Source: Synechococcales cyanobacterium S06
GTDB lineage: Bacteria; Cyanobacteriota; Cyanobacteriia; Cyanobacteriales; JAABRE01
Length of the DNA stretch: 64,000 nucleotides
Assembly (NCBI GenBank): GCA_011391125.1
Contig: JAABRE010000003.1
Span: forward strand, 39,018 to 103,017
Reading direction: 5' to 3'
Below, one piece after another: positions 45,436-53,574 of the stretch. The first letter of the stretch is position 1. Each line of letters begins with the position of its first letter. Below the pieces are notes generated by a model that was not told the DNA's origin, searched no databases, and was given only the letters and a program-made list of their open reading frames with translations. Both the position numbers and the translations under genes were made by a program.

Positions 45436-45550
45436 TTAACATTATTTTTAAGGGAAAAAAATAATGTTAATATATCCCCATAATCTTAAATAAAGAAAAG
45501 ATACCGATCGCTGTAAGATATTTAAGTTACTGATTAGATTAATAATTAAA

Positions 45551-46942
45551 ATGGCCAATTTAACTCCCAATCCTAGCTATAGTTTAAGTATTCGACTCGA
45601 ACTTCCCAATCGCGCAGGCACTTTAGCCAACGTCACCAGTGCCATCGCCTCCGTGGGTGGAAGTTTAGGGCAAATAAATTTAATTGAACAAACACTGAAA
45701 TTGACCATTAGAGAAATAACCATTGATGCTTACAGTAGCGAACATTCAGAGAAAATAGTCGCAGCAGTCAAAAGTTTACCCGAAGTTAAGGTGTTGAGAG
45801 TTTCCGACCAAACCTTTGATCTCCACCGTGGCGGTAAAATCAGCATCCAAAGTCGCATCCCTTTGACTTCCCAATCTGACTTGGCCATGGCCTACACACC
45901 TGGGGTTGGTAGAATTTGCAAGGCGATCGAGTCCGAACCCGACAAGGTATATTCTTTAACGATCAAGCATAATACGGTAGCCATTGTTACAGACGGAAGC
46001 GCCGTTTTAGGCTTAGGTAACCTCGGAGCAGAAGCTGCTTTACCCGTCATGGAAGGGAAGGCAATGTTATTCAAGGAGTTTGCCGATATTGATGCTTTTC
46101 CTATTTGTTTAGTAAGTCAGGATGTAGATGAAATTGTCGCCACGGTAAAAAATATTGCCCCAGTTTTTGGGGGAGTAAACCTCGAAGATATCGCCGCTCC
46201 CCGTTGCTTTGAAATTGAACGGAGATTGCGGGAAGAAACGGATATTCCCATTTTTCACGATGATCAACACGGCACGGCGATCGTTAGTCTAGCGGCTCTT
46301 TATAACGCTCTGAAAGTGGTAGAAAAACGACTAGAAGACGTGCAAATTGTCATAAATGGGGCGGGTGCCGCAGGGATTGCGATCGCCCGTCTCTTGCGTT
46401 TAGCGGGGGCTAGTAGTATTATTCTTTGCGATTCCCAGGGTATTCTGTCAACAAATCGCCTTGACTTAAATCCTGAAAAACAGGAATTTGCCGTCGAGGC
46501 CAGTGGCAATTTAGCTGACGCAATGAAGGGAGCAGATGTCTTCTTAGGGGTCAGTGCTCCGGGGGTTGTCACTCAAAAAATGGTCCAATCTATGGCACAA
46601 AAACCCATTGTTTTTGCCATGGCCAATCCCATTCCCGAAATTCAACCCGAATTAATCCAGAATGACGCTGCCGTCATTGCCACTGGCCGTAGCGATTATG
46701 CGAATCAGATTAACAATGTCTTAGCATTTCCGGGGGTTTTCCGTGGTGCTTTGGATTGTCGCGCTTCGTCAATTACCCCGAATATGTACCTAGAAGCAGC
46801 CAAGGCGATCGCCAGCTTGGTGAATCCCTCGACATTAGATGCGGAACACATTATTCCCTCGGTGTTCGATAATCGAGTCGTTTTGGCGGTTTCTTCGGCG
46901 GTGAAACACGCAGCCCGTATTGACGGAGTAGCCCGACAATAA
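45551..46942 (+). CDS. me: Malic enzyme (oxaloacetate-decarboxylating malate dehydrogenase) with ACT domain
   Basis: 463 residues. N-terminal ACT domain (8-85: LSIRLELPNRAGTLANVTSA), suggesting amino-acid regulation. The catalytic part has AMAYTPGVGRI (Tyr), KHNTVAIVTDGSAVLGLGN, the metal-binding IFHDDQHGTAIV and the NAD(P) fold INGAGAAGIAIARLL. Converts malate to pyruvate and CO2, feeding pyruvate to biosynthesis. Stands alone. Cofactor preference cannot be read with confidence. Confidence 0.94.
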   Translation: MANLTPNPSYSLSIRLELPNRAGTLANVTSAIASVGGSLGQINLIEQTLKLTIREITIDAYSSEHSEKIVAAVKSLPEVKVLRVSDQTFDLHRGGKISIQSRIPLTSQSDLAMAYTPGVGRICKAIESEPDKVYSLTIKHNTVAIVTDGSAVLGLGNLGAEAALPVMEGKAMLFKEFADIDAFPICLVSQDVDEIVATVKNIAPVFGGVNLEDIAAPRCFEIERRLREETDIPIFHDDQHGTAIVSLAALYNALKVVEKRLEDVQIVINGAGAAGIAIARLLRLAGASSIILCDSQGILSTNRLDLNPEKQEFAVEASGNLADAMKGADVFLGVSAPGVVTQKMVQSMAQKPIVFAMANPIPEIQPELIQNDAAVIATGRSDYANQINNVLAFPGVFRGALDCRASSITPNMYLEAAKAIASLVNPSTLDAEHIIPSVFDNRVVLAVSSAVKHAARIDGVARQ

Positions 46943-46979
46943 GAAGTGGCCTCTACAAATATTCAAGGTGGTGGCTTCT

Positions 46980-47074
46980 GGGTAGGGGCCACCCTTGTGG
47001 TTGCCCAAATCTAATCGGGTTGCTCAGGGTAGGGGGCCACCCTTGTGGTGGCCCAAATCTAATCGGGTTGCTCT
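46980..47074. repeat. Tandem duplication of a 47-48 bp unit
   Basis: Unit 1 is 46980-47026 and unit 2 is 47027-47074. Each holds GGCCACCCTTGTGG, TGCCCAAATCTAATCGGG and TTGCTC. A third partial unit seems to precede it. Located between me and trpS. Confidence 0.9.
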
Positions 47075-47084
47075 GGGTTTTGAC

Positions 47085-47141
47085 GGTGCGTCACACAGGC
47101 AAATTATCGGTTTCATTTTTATTCTTGAGATGTGACACACC
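47085..47141. repeat. Short inverted-repeat element (GGTGNGTCA family), copy 2
   Basis: GGTGCGTCA start, CAGGCAAATTA internal match, and TGACACACC end, followed by CTACAATC as in copy 1 (22661-22721). It is 59 bp upstream of trpS. Confidence 0.7.
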
Positions 47142-47199
47142 CTACAATCTGACTACTTTCTGATACAATAGTTACAAAAATTAACAGAAGATCGATTAA

Positions 47200-48210
47200 A
47201 TGAGTAAACAGCGTATTCTCTCTGGGGTTCAACCTACTGGAAATTTACACTTAGGTAATTATTTGGGCGCTATTCGCAACTGGGTAGAAGCTCAGAGCGA
47301 ATATGACAATTTCTTCTGTGTTGTTGATTTGCACGCTATCACCGTGCCGCACAACCCCGCTACTTTGGCGCAAGATACCTATACCATCGCAGCGTTATAT
47401 TTGGCCTGTGGTATCGACTTGCAATATTCCACAATTTTTGTCCAATCCCATGTTTGTGCTCACAGTGAGTTAGCTTGGTTGCTTAATTGTATCACTCCTT
47501 TAAATTGGTTAGAAAGAATGATTCAGTTTAAGGAAAAAGCGTTAAAACAAGGAGAAAATGTTAGCGTTGGTTTGTTAGATTACCCTGTCTTAATGGCGGC
47601 GGATATTTTGCTTTATGACGCGGATAAAGTCCCAGTGGGAGAGGATCAGAAGCAACATTTAGAGTTAACTAGGGATTTGGTAATTCGGTTTAATGATAAG
47701 TTTGGAAGTAAAGATAAACCAATTTTAAAAATGCCTGAACCTTTAATCAGAAAAGAAGGTGCAAGGGTAATGAGTTTAACTGATGGTACTAATAAAATGT
47801 CGAAATCTGACCCCAATGAATTAAGTAGAATTAATTTATTGGACACTCCTGATCAAATTGCCAAGAAAATTAAAAGGTGTAAAACTGATCCCATTAAAGG
47901 TTTAAGTTTTGATGATAAAGATCGCCCTGAATGTAACAATTTACTCACACTTTATAGCATTTTAGCTGGCAAAAGTAAGGCTGAAGTTGCGGTGGAATGT
48001 CAGAAGTTTGGTTGGGGACAATTTAAGCCTTTACTAACAGAAACTACCATAGAATCTTTAAAACCAATTCAGGCAAAATATCATGAATTAATGGCTGATC
48101 CTAGTTATCTTAATTCGGTTTTAAAACAAGGTCAAGAAAAGGCCGAAAGTGTGGCTAATCAAACTCTTTCTAGGGTAAAAAATGCTCTTGGATATTTGAC
48201 AATTAATTGA
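47200..48210 (+). CDS. trpS: Tryptophanyl-tRNA synthetase
   Basis: 336 residues, standard bacterial length. Class I signature as PTGNLHLGNYLGAIRNW (HIGH-type HLGN) and NKMSKSDP (KMSKS). Charges tRNA-Trp. The leader region holds repeats rather than a T-box or trp-type attenuator. The gene is followed by a 30-bp palindrome at 48232-48261. Confidence 0.97.
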   Translation: MSKQRILSGVQPTGNLHLGNYLGAIRNWVEAQSEYDNFFCVVDLHAITVPHNPATLAQDTYTIAALYLACGIDLQYSTIFVQSHVCAHSELAWLLNCITPLNWLERMIQFKEKALKQGENVSVGLLDYPVLMAADILLYDADKVPVGEDQKQHLELTRDLVIRFNDKFGSKDKPILKMPEPLIRKEGARVMSLTDGTNKMSKSDPNELSRINLLDTPDQIAKKIKRCKTDPIKGLSFDDKDRPECNNLLTLYSILAGKSKAEVAVECQKFGWGQFKPLLTETTIESLKPIQAKYHELMADPSYLNSVLKQGQEKAESVANQTLSRVKNALGYLTIN

Positions 48211-48231
48211 CAATTAAAGTTTGTAATTGTC

Positions 48232-48261
48232 TGTGGGGGTGAACGGCCGTTCACCCCTACA
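48232..48261. repeat. 30-bp palindrome (TGTGGGGGTGAACGG type)
   Basis: One mismatch from perfect; half-sites TGTGGGGGTGAACGG and CCGTTCACCCCTACA. Same family as 16113-16142. It could act as a hairpin at the trpS 3' end, but no T-run follows. Confidence 0.9.
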
Positions 48262-48323
48262 ATAAATCAAGAGGTACAAATAAAATTTATCTGAATAAAT
48301 AATTGTTTTTTTATAGAAATAAC

Positions 48324-49211
48324 ATGAAAAATTTTCGTCAAGCTGTTAAGAATAAGGAATTTTTAATTACTGCTGAAATTATGCCTCCCAAAGGTGGTAA
48401 TCCTAGCCACATGATTAACATGGGTCAACTTTTACAAAATCGTGTTCATGCTGTTAATATTACCGATGGTAGTCGCGCTGTGTTGAGAATGTCATCTTTG
48501 GCAGGTTCGGCAATTTTACTGCAAAATGGTATTGAACCGATTTACCAAGTTGCTTGTCGCGATCGCAACCGCATTGCTTTACAAGCCGACTTGATGGGAG
48601 CGCACGGATTGGGTATCCGCAATATTTTGGCCTTGACGGGAGATCCTGTTAAATCTGGTGATCACCAAAACGCTAGAAGTGTCTTTGATTATGAGTCCGT
48701 GCGTTTATTACGGGTAATTGGGCAACTTAATCAGGGTTTTGATAGCAATGATCAACCATTAACCGATGATCCTTTAGACCTGTTTCCGGGGGCGGCCGTT
48801 GATCCTCAGCTAAAAAGTTGGTCAAGTTTGCAGGTCAGATTTGAGAAAAAAGTAGCAGCAGGAGCGCAATTTTTCCAAAGTCAAATGATTACGGATTTTG
48901 ACCGTTTAGATAAGTTTATGACACAAATTGCGAGTCAGACAGATAAACCAATTTTAGCGGGTATTTTCCTCATTAAATCGGCCAAAAATGCCCTGTTTAT
49001 TAATCGTTATGTTCCCGGAATTAATATTCCTGACGAACTAATCGAGCGTTTAAAAACAGCTAAACACCCCCTTAAAGAAGGGATGAAAATTGCCGCCGAA
49101 CAAATACAAACTGCGCAAAAAATGTGTCAGGGAGTGCATATTATGGCGGTAAAAAAAGAGGAATTAATCCCTGAAATCTTAGATATGGCAGGGATTTCAC
49201 CGATTATTTAA
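48324..49211 (+). CDS. Methylenetetrahydrofolate reductase-like protein
   Basis: 295 residues from the ATG at 48324 (MKNFRQAVKNKEFLITAEIM); the TTG 21 bases upstream adds non-family residues. The TIM-barrel core shows ITAEIMPPKG (family Glu), DGSRAVLRMSSLA, QVACRDRNRIALQADLMGA and LALTGDPVKSGDH, typical of MetF-like flavoproteins reducing methylene-THF for methionine synthesis. Slightly diverged from E. coli MetF, so the exact folate reaction is inferred. Ends at a strong bidirectional terminator. Confidence 0.88.
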   Translation: MKNFRQAVKNKEFLITAEIMPPKGGNPSHMINMGQLLQNRVHAVNITDGSRAVLRMSSLAGSAILLQNGIEPIYQVACRDRNRIALQADLMGAHGLGIRNILALTGDPVKSGDHQNARSVFDYESVRLLRVIGQLNQGFDSNDQPLTDDPLDLFPGAAVDPQLKSWSSLQVRFEKKVAAGAQFFQSQMITDFDRLDKFMTQIASQTDKPILAGIFLIKSAKNALFINRYVPGINIPDELIERLKTAKHPLKEGMKIAAEQIQTAQKMCQGVHIMAVKKEELIPEILDMAGISPII

Positions 49212-49244
49212 TAATTTGACAGTGGCGAAAACTCGCTCTTATAA

Positions 49245-49297
49245 TAAGATAGAAAAGACCGATAATTTGTGAAAAATTATCGGTCTTTTCTATCTTA
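49245..49297. terminator. Strong bidirectional rho-independent terminator
   Basis: A 24-bp perfect stem (49245-49268 with 49274-49297) and 5-nt loop GTGAA; the core is AAAAGACCGATAATTT. Runs of T on both sides. Serves the MTHFR-like gene and the convergent 38-aa gene. Confidence 0.92.
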
Positions 49298-49356
49298 CTA
49301 ATTTAATTTTAAACACTTGTACAAATTTTTACAATTTAATAATATTTTAACCGATG

Positions 49357-49473
49357 TTAGCGATCGCCAGCTTGGGGAGCCGCAGTTTTTTCTACCATCC
49401 ATCTACCTGTTTTTGGGTCACGATAAGTGGTAAAGGGAGACTGTTTTAAGGGTTGGTCACAAACTCTAGCCAT
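49357..49473 (-). CDS. 38-residue conserved-looking small protein
   Basis: Sequence starts MARVCDQPLKQSPFTTYRD and continues with PKTGRWMVEKTAAPQAGDR. A strong Shine-Dalgarno (AGGAG) lies 10 bases upstream of the ATG, and codon use looks normal (with a HIP1 octamer at its end). It has no signal or membrane segment and is basic. It resembles small cyanobacterial proteins of unknown role. It is easily missed because of its size; coding is supported by the RBS, the stop and the terminator beyond it. Confidence 0.7.
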   Translation of the reverse strand: MARVCDQPLKQSPFTTYRDPKTGRWMVEKTAAPQAGDR

Positions 49474-49746
49474 GTTTTCGGTACTCCTGATCAAAAGGAT
49501 AATTTACTAAAACTTTTTTTTAACTAAGAGTGTCTAGTAAGCATAATTAATAGTAAGTAGTAATAGCAATTATTTTTCACTTCTTACTTCTTACTTCCTC
49601 TGTTGTTGTCTTTATTATGGCACTACTTCCTCAAAAAGTGATCAGTGAAAATGCTAGTTTTTTAAAAATAATTTGACAGTCATTTTTCCGTAAAATTACT
49701 AAGTAATAATCAGAAAAATGAACATCACCAAAAATAGTAATTAAGA
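49474..49746. other. Intergenic region with period-7 tract
   Basis: Should hold the promoter of the 38-aa gene. Contains CACTTCTTACTTCTTACTTCC (period 7) near 49580. No gene seen. Confidence 0.4.
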
Positions 49747-50334
49747 TCACAGCACTTCATGGGCAAAACTAGCCCAACGTTGGAACTGAAAAGGTCCGGC
49801 CACAGATCCCCAAACTAACTCATCAGTTTCGGGATCTCGTCCAATATCGTAGCTAATTAACTTGTTTTCATGAATTTCAAAGCTGTTATCTAAGTAGGTA
49901 GTTTTACCATTTCGTTCCACAATACAGCCTTTTCCTGGTTTTACTTCACCTTTAAAACTCTGACCAGTCCAGGTGACAATCATATCACAACCAGGCATTT
50001 CTTCTAAGTCTTCCACTGTTAAATTTTGTAAACGTTGAAGATCACGGGAAGCTCCAAAAAACTTTTCTTGCTCCTTTAATTTATAATGTTCTAACTCAAT
50101 GTGATCATCCACCAAATTAATTTTAAAAACCCTTAAACGGTAAGGTTTATTGAGCATAAAATCGTAGGCTTGCTCCAAAAAGAAACTCGTACAACCTAAA
50201 AAATCAGTTGATAAAGGTCGCATACAAACGCGAATATGGGCAAAAAAAGGTGGGTTTTCAAATGCTTGTTCTTGGTTGCTGAAATCCGAAGCCATCCAAC
50301 GCGCTAAAGTTTTAATATCAGTGGAATGAGTCAT
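49747..50334 (-). CDS. cpcT: Phycocyanobilin lyase CpcT (CpcT/CpeT family)
   Basis: 195 residues, the usual CpcT length. CpcT attaches phycocyanobilin to the second Cys (about 153-155) of the phycocyanin beta subunit. Family blocks: ARWMASDFSNQEQAFENPPF, HIRVCMRPL, LEQAYDFMLNKPYRLRV and a C-terminal WGSVAGPFQFQRW. A soluble beta-barrel. It lies apart from cpc genes, as in other cyanobacteria. Confidence 0.93.
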   Translation of the reverse strand: MTHSTDIKTLARWMASDFSNQEQAFENPPFFAHIRVCMRPLSTDFLGCTSFFLEQAYDFMLNKPYRLRVFKINLVDDHIELEHYKLKEQEKFFGASRDLQRLQNLTVEDLEEMPGCDMIVTWTGQSFKGEVKPGKGCIVERNGKTTYLDNSFEIHENKLISYDIGRDPETDELVWGSVAGPFQFQRWASFAHEVL

Positions 50335-50400
50335 TTTTATCTGTGTTATCGGTTATTGTTATTAGTTCATAATTATCAATTGTCCACGGTTAATTGTCAA

Positions 50401-51579
50401 TTATGTTTTATTATTTTTCAGACGAAATAAGAGAAATTGCGTTACTTGGTCATCTCGAAAATTATTATCACTTACCAAAATTAAACTTAAACTACCATCT
50501 TTTAAACGAGGTCCCATGGTAATTCCTTCTAAATTATCTAGTTTAATTCCTAACTGATTCAAGTCCAAAAGTAGCTCTTTTTTTATCGGTTCAACGGTGG
50601 TAGGATTGCCCCTTAAACTTTCAATTTTTGACGTATCTGTAGCATTTGCAATGACAAATTGAAATATTTTTGCTCCATGGCCAGCTAAACCGAAAGTACG
50701 TTCTAAACTGAGAAAATAACCCTCTTTATCTAAGGTTGTTAAGTCAGTTAAACCATTATATAAAACACCATCTTCACCGGGTTCAAGTAAATATAAATGT
50801 TCCCCAATTAACAACGGTTCACCAATAGGATTAATCACGTAATCCATCAAACGAATACTTGCTTGAAGTTCGGGATTTTCCTGATTATAATCTTGTAATA
50901 AGTTAGATTCAGTCGCAGTAAATAAACGAAATGGATCATCAGCTGCTAAACTATTTACACCTAAACTTAATGATTCAAAACCAAGATTATCTTGTATGCC
51001 TTTATTTTCATGGGGCAAAAAACGCTCCGGTATTCTAACATTAGAAATCCACGTTCCTGTCTCAAGATTAAATTCATCAATACGAGCAGGAATCTGACCT
51101 TTTTTTACTCCTTCACTGGAAATAAATAAACTTTGACGGGGTGAAATCCCGATTCCTTCAAAATCCACCGTATTAGAAGGAAAATTTTGCCCGTTTTTAT
51201 CCTTCAGAAAAGTGACATCTTCTACTGTTACATTTTCGATGGTTTCTTCTCCAGTTAAATTTATTTTTAAAGTATAAAATCTGGCCGGATTCTTATTACT
51301 GCGATCATCAGAAACAGCATAAAATTTATCAGTATTTCTCTCATAAGTTATTCCCGATAATCCTCCTACACTGGTATTTTTAAAAGTATTTTCCTTTAAT
51401 TCATATGCTCCTAAAAATTCTAAAGATAACGGGAGAAATAATCTTTGTTCAGCTTGGACTTCTGACCAACTGCCACAGGAAGTTATCATTGTAGTGATAC
51501 ATAAACTCAAACTAATCGCCACTAATTTTGTGAAAAATATCGGCCTTTGGTACTTTTTCAGTTTATTTTTGCTTAACAT
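50401..51579 (-). CDS. Phytase-like esterase-domain lipoprotein
   Basis: 392 residues. N-terminal basic and hydrophobic segment then MITSC, a possible lipobox with Cys35, so it may be membrane-anchored outside the cytoplasm. The rest is a beta-propeller-like domain of the 'esterase-like activity of phytase' family: VGGLSGITYERNTDKFYAVS, DFEGIGISP, GFESLSLG and NLEGITMGPR. Such proteins are linked to phosphate-ester release, but substrate is unknown. A Shine-Dalgarno (AAGG) precedes the ATG. 66 bp upstream of cpcT on the same strand. Confidence 0.85.
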   Translation of the reverse strand: MLSKNKLKKYQRPIFFTKLVAISLSLCITTMITSCGSWSEVQAEQRLFLPLSLEFLGAYELKENTFKNTSVGGLSGITYERNTDKFYAVSDDRSNKNPARFYTLKINLTGEETIENVTVEDVTFLKDKNGQNFPSNTVDFEGIGISPRQSLFISSEGVKKGQIPARIDEFNLETGTWISNVRIPERFLPHENKGIQDNLGFESLSLGVNSLAADDPFRLFTATESNLLQDYNQENPELQASIRLMDYVINPIGEPLLIGEHLYLLEPGEDGVLYNGLTDLTTLDKEGYFLSLERTFGLAGHGAKIFQFVIANATDTSKIESLRGNPTTVEPIKKELLLDLNQLGIKLDNLEGITMGPRLKDGSLSLILVSDNNFRDDQVTQFLLFRLKNNKT

Positions 51580-51767
51580 AATTACCTTAATCCATCTTAA
51601 TTTTTTCTAATTTATCATATTTTGGCCTGATTTTTATTAGACAAGTATCAACTTTTAATATACAATGATAATTAGTAATATTAACTTATCATTAATTCTC
51701 ATGAAAAAAAAGAAATGGTTGTCCTATTTTAGCGCTAAATTGCAACAACAAGCCTAGGAAAAAATAA
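51580..51767. other. Spacer upstream of the lipoprotein gene
   Basis: AT-rich; contains the GTTGCGC-type repeat variant AGCGCTAAATTGCAACAAC (51730-51748). A short frame beginning ATGAAAAAAAAGAAATGG stops inside the repeat and is not considered a gene. Confidence 0.4.
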
Positions 51768-51857
51768 ACTCTTGACCAATTACTTGAGGGGATGAAAGAA
51801 AGCCATTTTCATCCAGAAATTGATACGGGTTTATGTGTAGGTGAAGAAGAATGGTAA
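51768..51857 (+). pseudogene. C-terminal remnant of a MazE-type antitoxin
   Basis: A 29-codon frame reading TLDQLLEGMK, HPEIDTG and VGEEEW then stop, the typical MazE toxin-binding tail (TLDELLEGM...GNEVW). The N-terminal DNA-binding half is missing and a GTTGCGC-type repeat lies where it should be. No MazF follows. Confidence 0.6.
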
Positions 51858-51972
51858 ATTTGAATAATAATTATCTTAATAAATAATTTCCCTTGAGCTA
51901 ATTTTAAATCCCCGAATAGTAACATTTTTAGATATTATTAATAATATCAGTACATTATCTTTAAATTTCTGT

Positions 51973-52078
51973 TATAGCACTTAGAAAATTTATGAGGACT
52001 CTTTTCCCCCCTCTCCCTTTGGGATGAGGGGGGTAGGGGGGTGAGGGGTTGTATCTCATTTAATCTGAAAATGCTATA
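51973..52078 (-). repeat. MITE-like dispersed repeat, copy 3 (reverse)
   Basis: Reverse-complement copy of 2391-2496: TATAGCACTT start, GGGGTAGGGGGGTGAGGGG, TTGTATCTCATTTAATCT and TGCTATA end. It ends 26 bp before pepP, so it forms the pepP leader. Confidence 0.85.
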
Positions 52079-52103
52079 TCTTAAACAAAAATAAGGAAAA
52101 TTT

Positions 52104-53399
52104 ATGACCATAACTCAATCAGAATATCGTCAACGTCGCGCAACTTTAATGGAAAAAATTGGCACTGGGACCGCTATTTTTAGAAGTGCTCCTTCGGCGG
52201 TGATGCACAATGATGTAGAATACAATTATCGTCAGGATAGCGATTTTTACTATCTTACAGGCTTTAATGAACCCCAAGCTGTTGCAATTCTAGCACCCCA
52301 TCATCCCGAACACAAATTTGTTTTATTCGTGCAAGATAAAGACCCCGAAAAAGAAACTTGGCACGGTTATCTACATGGTGTTGACGGTGCAAAGGCACTT
52401 TTTGGCGCTGATGAAGCTTACCCCATTGGCGAATTAAAGGAAAAATTGCCCCAATATGTGACGGAGTGCGATCGCCTTTACTACCATTTTGGTAGGGATA
52501 AGGGCTTTAATGACAGAATAATCAGTTTATGGCAAGAGTTAATTAAAACCTATTCTAAACGCGGCACGGGTCCGAAAGCTATCTATGACAGCAATTTCAT
52601 CTTCCATCCTCAGCGCATGATTAAAAGCCCAGGTGAGTTGGAAATTATTAGAAAAGCGATGAAACTTTCAGCAGAGGCACACAATCGGGCGCGGGAATTT
52701 GCCCAAGTCGGCCGCTATGAATATGAAATCCAAGCCGAAATTGAACATACCTTCGCACTAGCAGGAGGTGGACCGGCTTATCCGTCAATTGTTGCTTCTG
52801 GTCCCAATGCCTGCATACTGCATTATGTGGAAAATAGACGACAACTGCAAGACAACGATTTATTATTAATTGATGCTGGTTGTTCCGTGGGTTATTATAA
52901 TGGAGATATTACCAGAACATTCCCAGTAAATGGAAAATTTACTCCTGAACAAAAGACAATTTATGACATAGTATTACAAGCACAATTAAAAGCAATTGAA
53001 GCTGTCAAAACGGGTGAACCTTATCATAAATTTCATGATGTGGCTGTAAGAGTAATTGTGGAAGGATTAATGGATTTAGGATTATTAACGGGGGCTATTG
53101 AGGAGATAATTAAAGAAGAGAAATATAAACCTTTTTATATGCATAAAACTGGTCATTGGTTAGGTTTAGATGTCCATGATGCCGGATTATATAAACATGG
53201 TAAAGAAATCTGGCAAACCTTACAACCCGGACAGGTTTTAACTGTGGAACCTGGTATTTATATTGGTCCTAATATTAAACCAGTGGAAGGTCAACCAGAA
53301 GTCCCTGAAAAATGGCGGGGAATTGGGGTTAGAATTGAGGATGATGTGTTAGTTACTGAGTCAGGAAATGAAGTTTTAACAGCAGAAGTTCCTAAGTAA
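52104..53399 (+). CDS. pepP: Xaa-Pro aminopeptidase (aminopeptidase P)
   Basis: 431 residues. N-terminal AMP_N domain (RQDSDFYYLTGF) then M24B pita-bread catalytic domain. Dinuclear metal ligands: two Asp in IDAGCSVGYYNGDITRTF, His in HKTGHWLGLDVHD, Glu in VEPGIYI and Glu in IEDDVLV. Removes N-terminal residues preceding proline. A Shine-Dalgarno (AAGGA) precedes the ATG. Followed by an ATP-grasp ligase gene on the same strand, 175 bp away. Confidence 0.95.
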   Translation: MTITQSEYRQRRATLMEKIGTGTAIFRSAPSAVMHNDVEYNYRQDSDFYYLTGFNEPQAVAILAPHHPEHKFVLFVQDKDPEKETWHGYLHGVDGAKALFGADEAYPIGELKEKLPQYVTECDRLYYHFGRDKGFNDRIISLWQELIKTYSKRGTGPKAIYDSNFIFHPQRMIKSPGELEIIRKAMKLSAEAHNRAREFAQVGRYEYEIQAEIEHTFALAGGGPAYPSIVASGPNACILHYVENRRQLQDNDLLLIDAGCSVGYYNGDITRTFPVNGKFTPEQKTIYDIVLQAQLKAIEAVKTGEPYHKFHDVAVRVIVEGLMDLGLLTGAIEEIIKEEKYKPFYMHKTGHWLGLDVHDAGLYKHGKEIWQTLQPGQVLTVEPGIYIGPNIKPVEGQPEVPEKWRGIGVRIEDDVLVTESGNEVLTAEVPK

Positions 53400-53417
53400 T
53401 AATTATTAATTTAAAAG

Positions 53418-53483
53418 TAGGGTGGGCAATTTACTTAGATTGTAGCCAAAAATTTAATCTTACCTACATAATTGCCCACCTTA
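53418..53483. repeat. Inverted-repeat element (GGTGGGCAAT / ATTGCCCACC)
   Basis: 10-bp perfect arms at 53421-53430 and 53471-53480. Shorter relatives are at 55154-55176 (GGTGGGAATTGCCCATCC) and 57548-57567 (GTGGGTGAAATTTTGCCCAC). It could act as a 3' hairpin of pepP. Confidence 0.75.
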
Positions 53484-53574
53484 ACATATTTATAAATGTA
53501 AATAAATGTAAATAAATTTACCAAAAAAAACCTTTTTATGAGACTTTTAAAATATATATAATTAGTAATTAACC

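Noticed and set aside
51700..51760. Short frame starting ATGAAAAAAAAGAAATGG
   Set aside because: It runs into a dispersed repeat and stops after 17 codons; no evidence of function.
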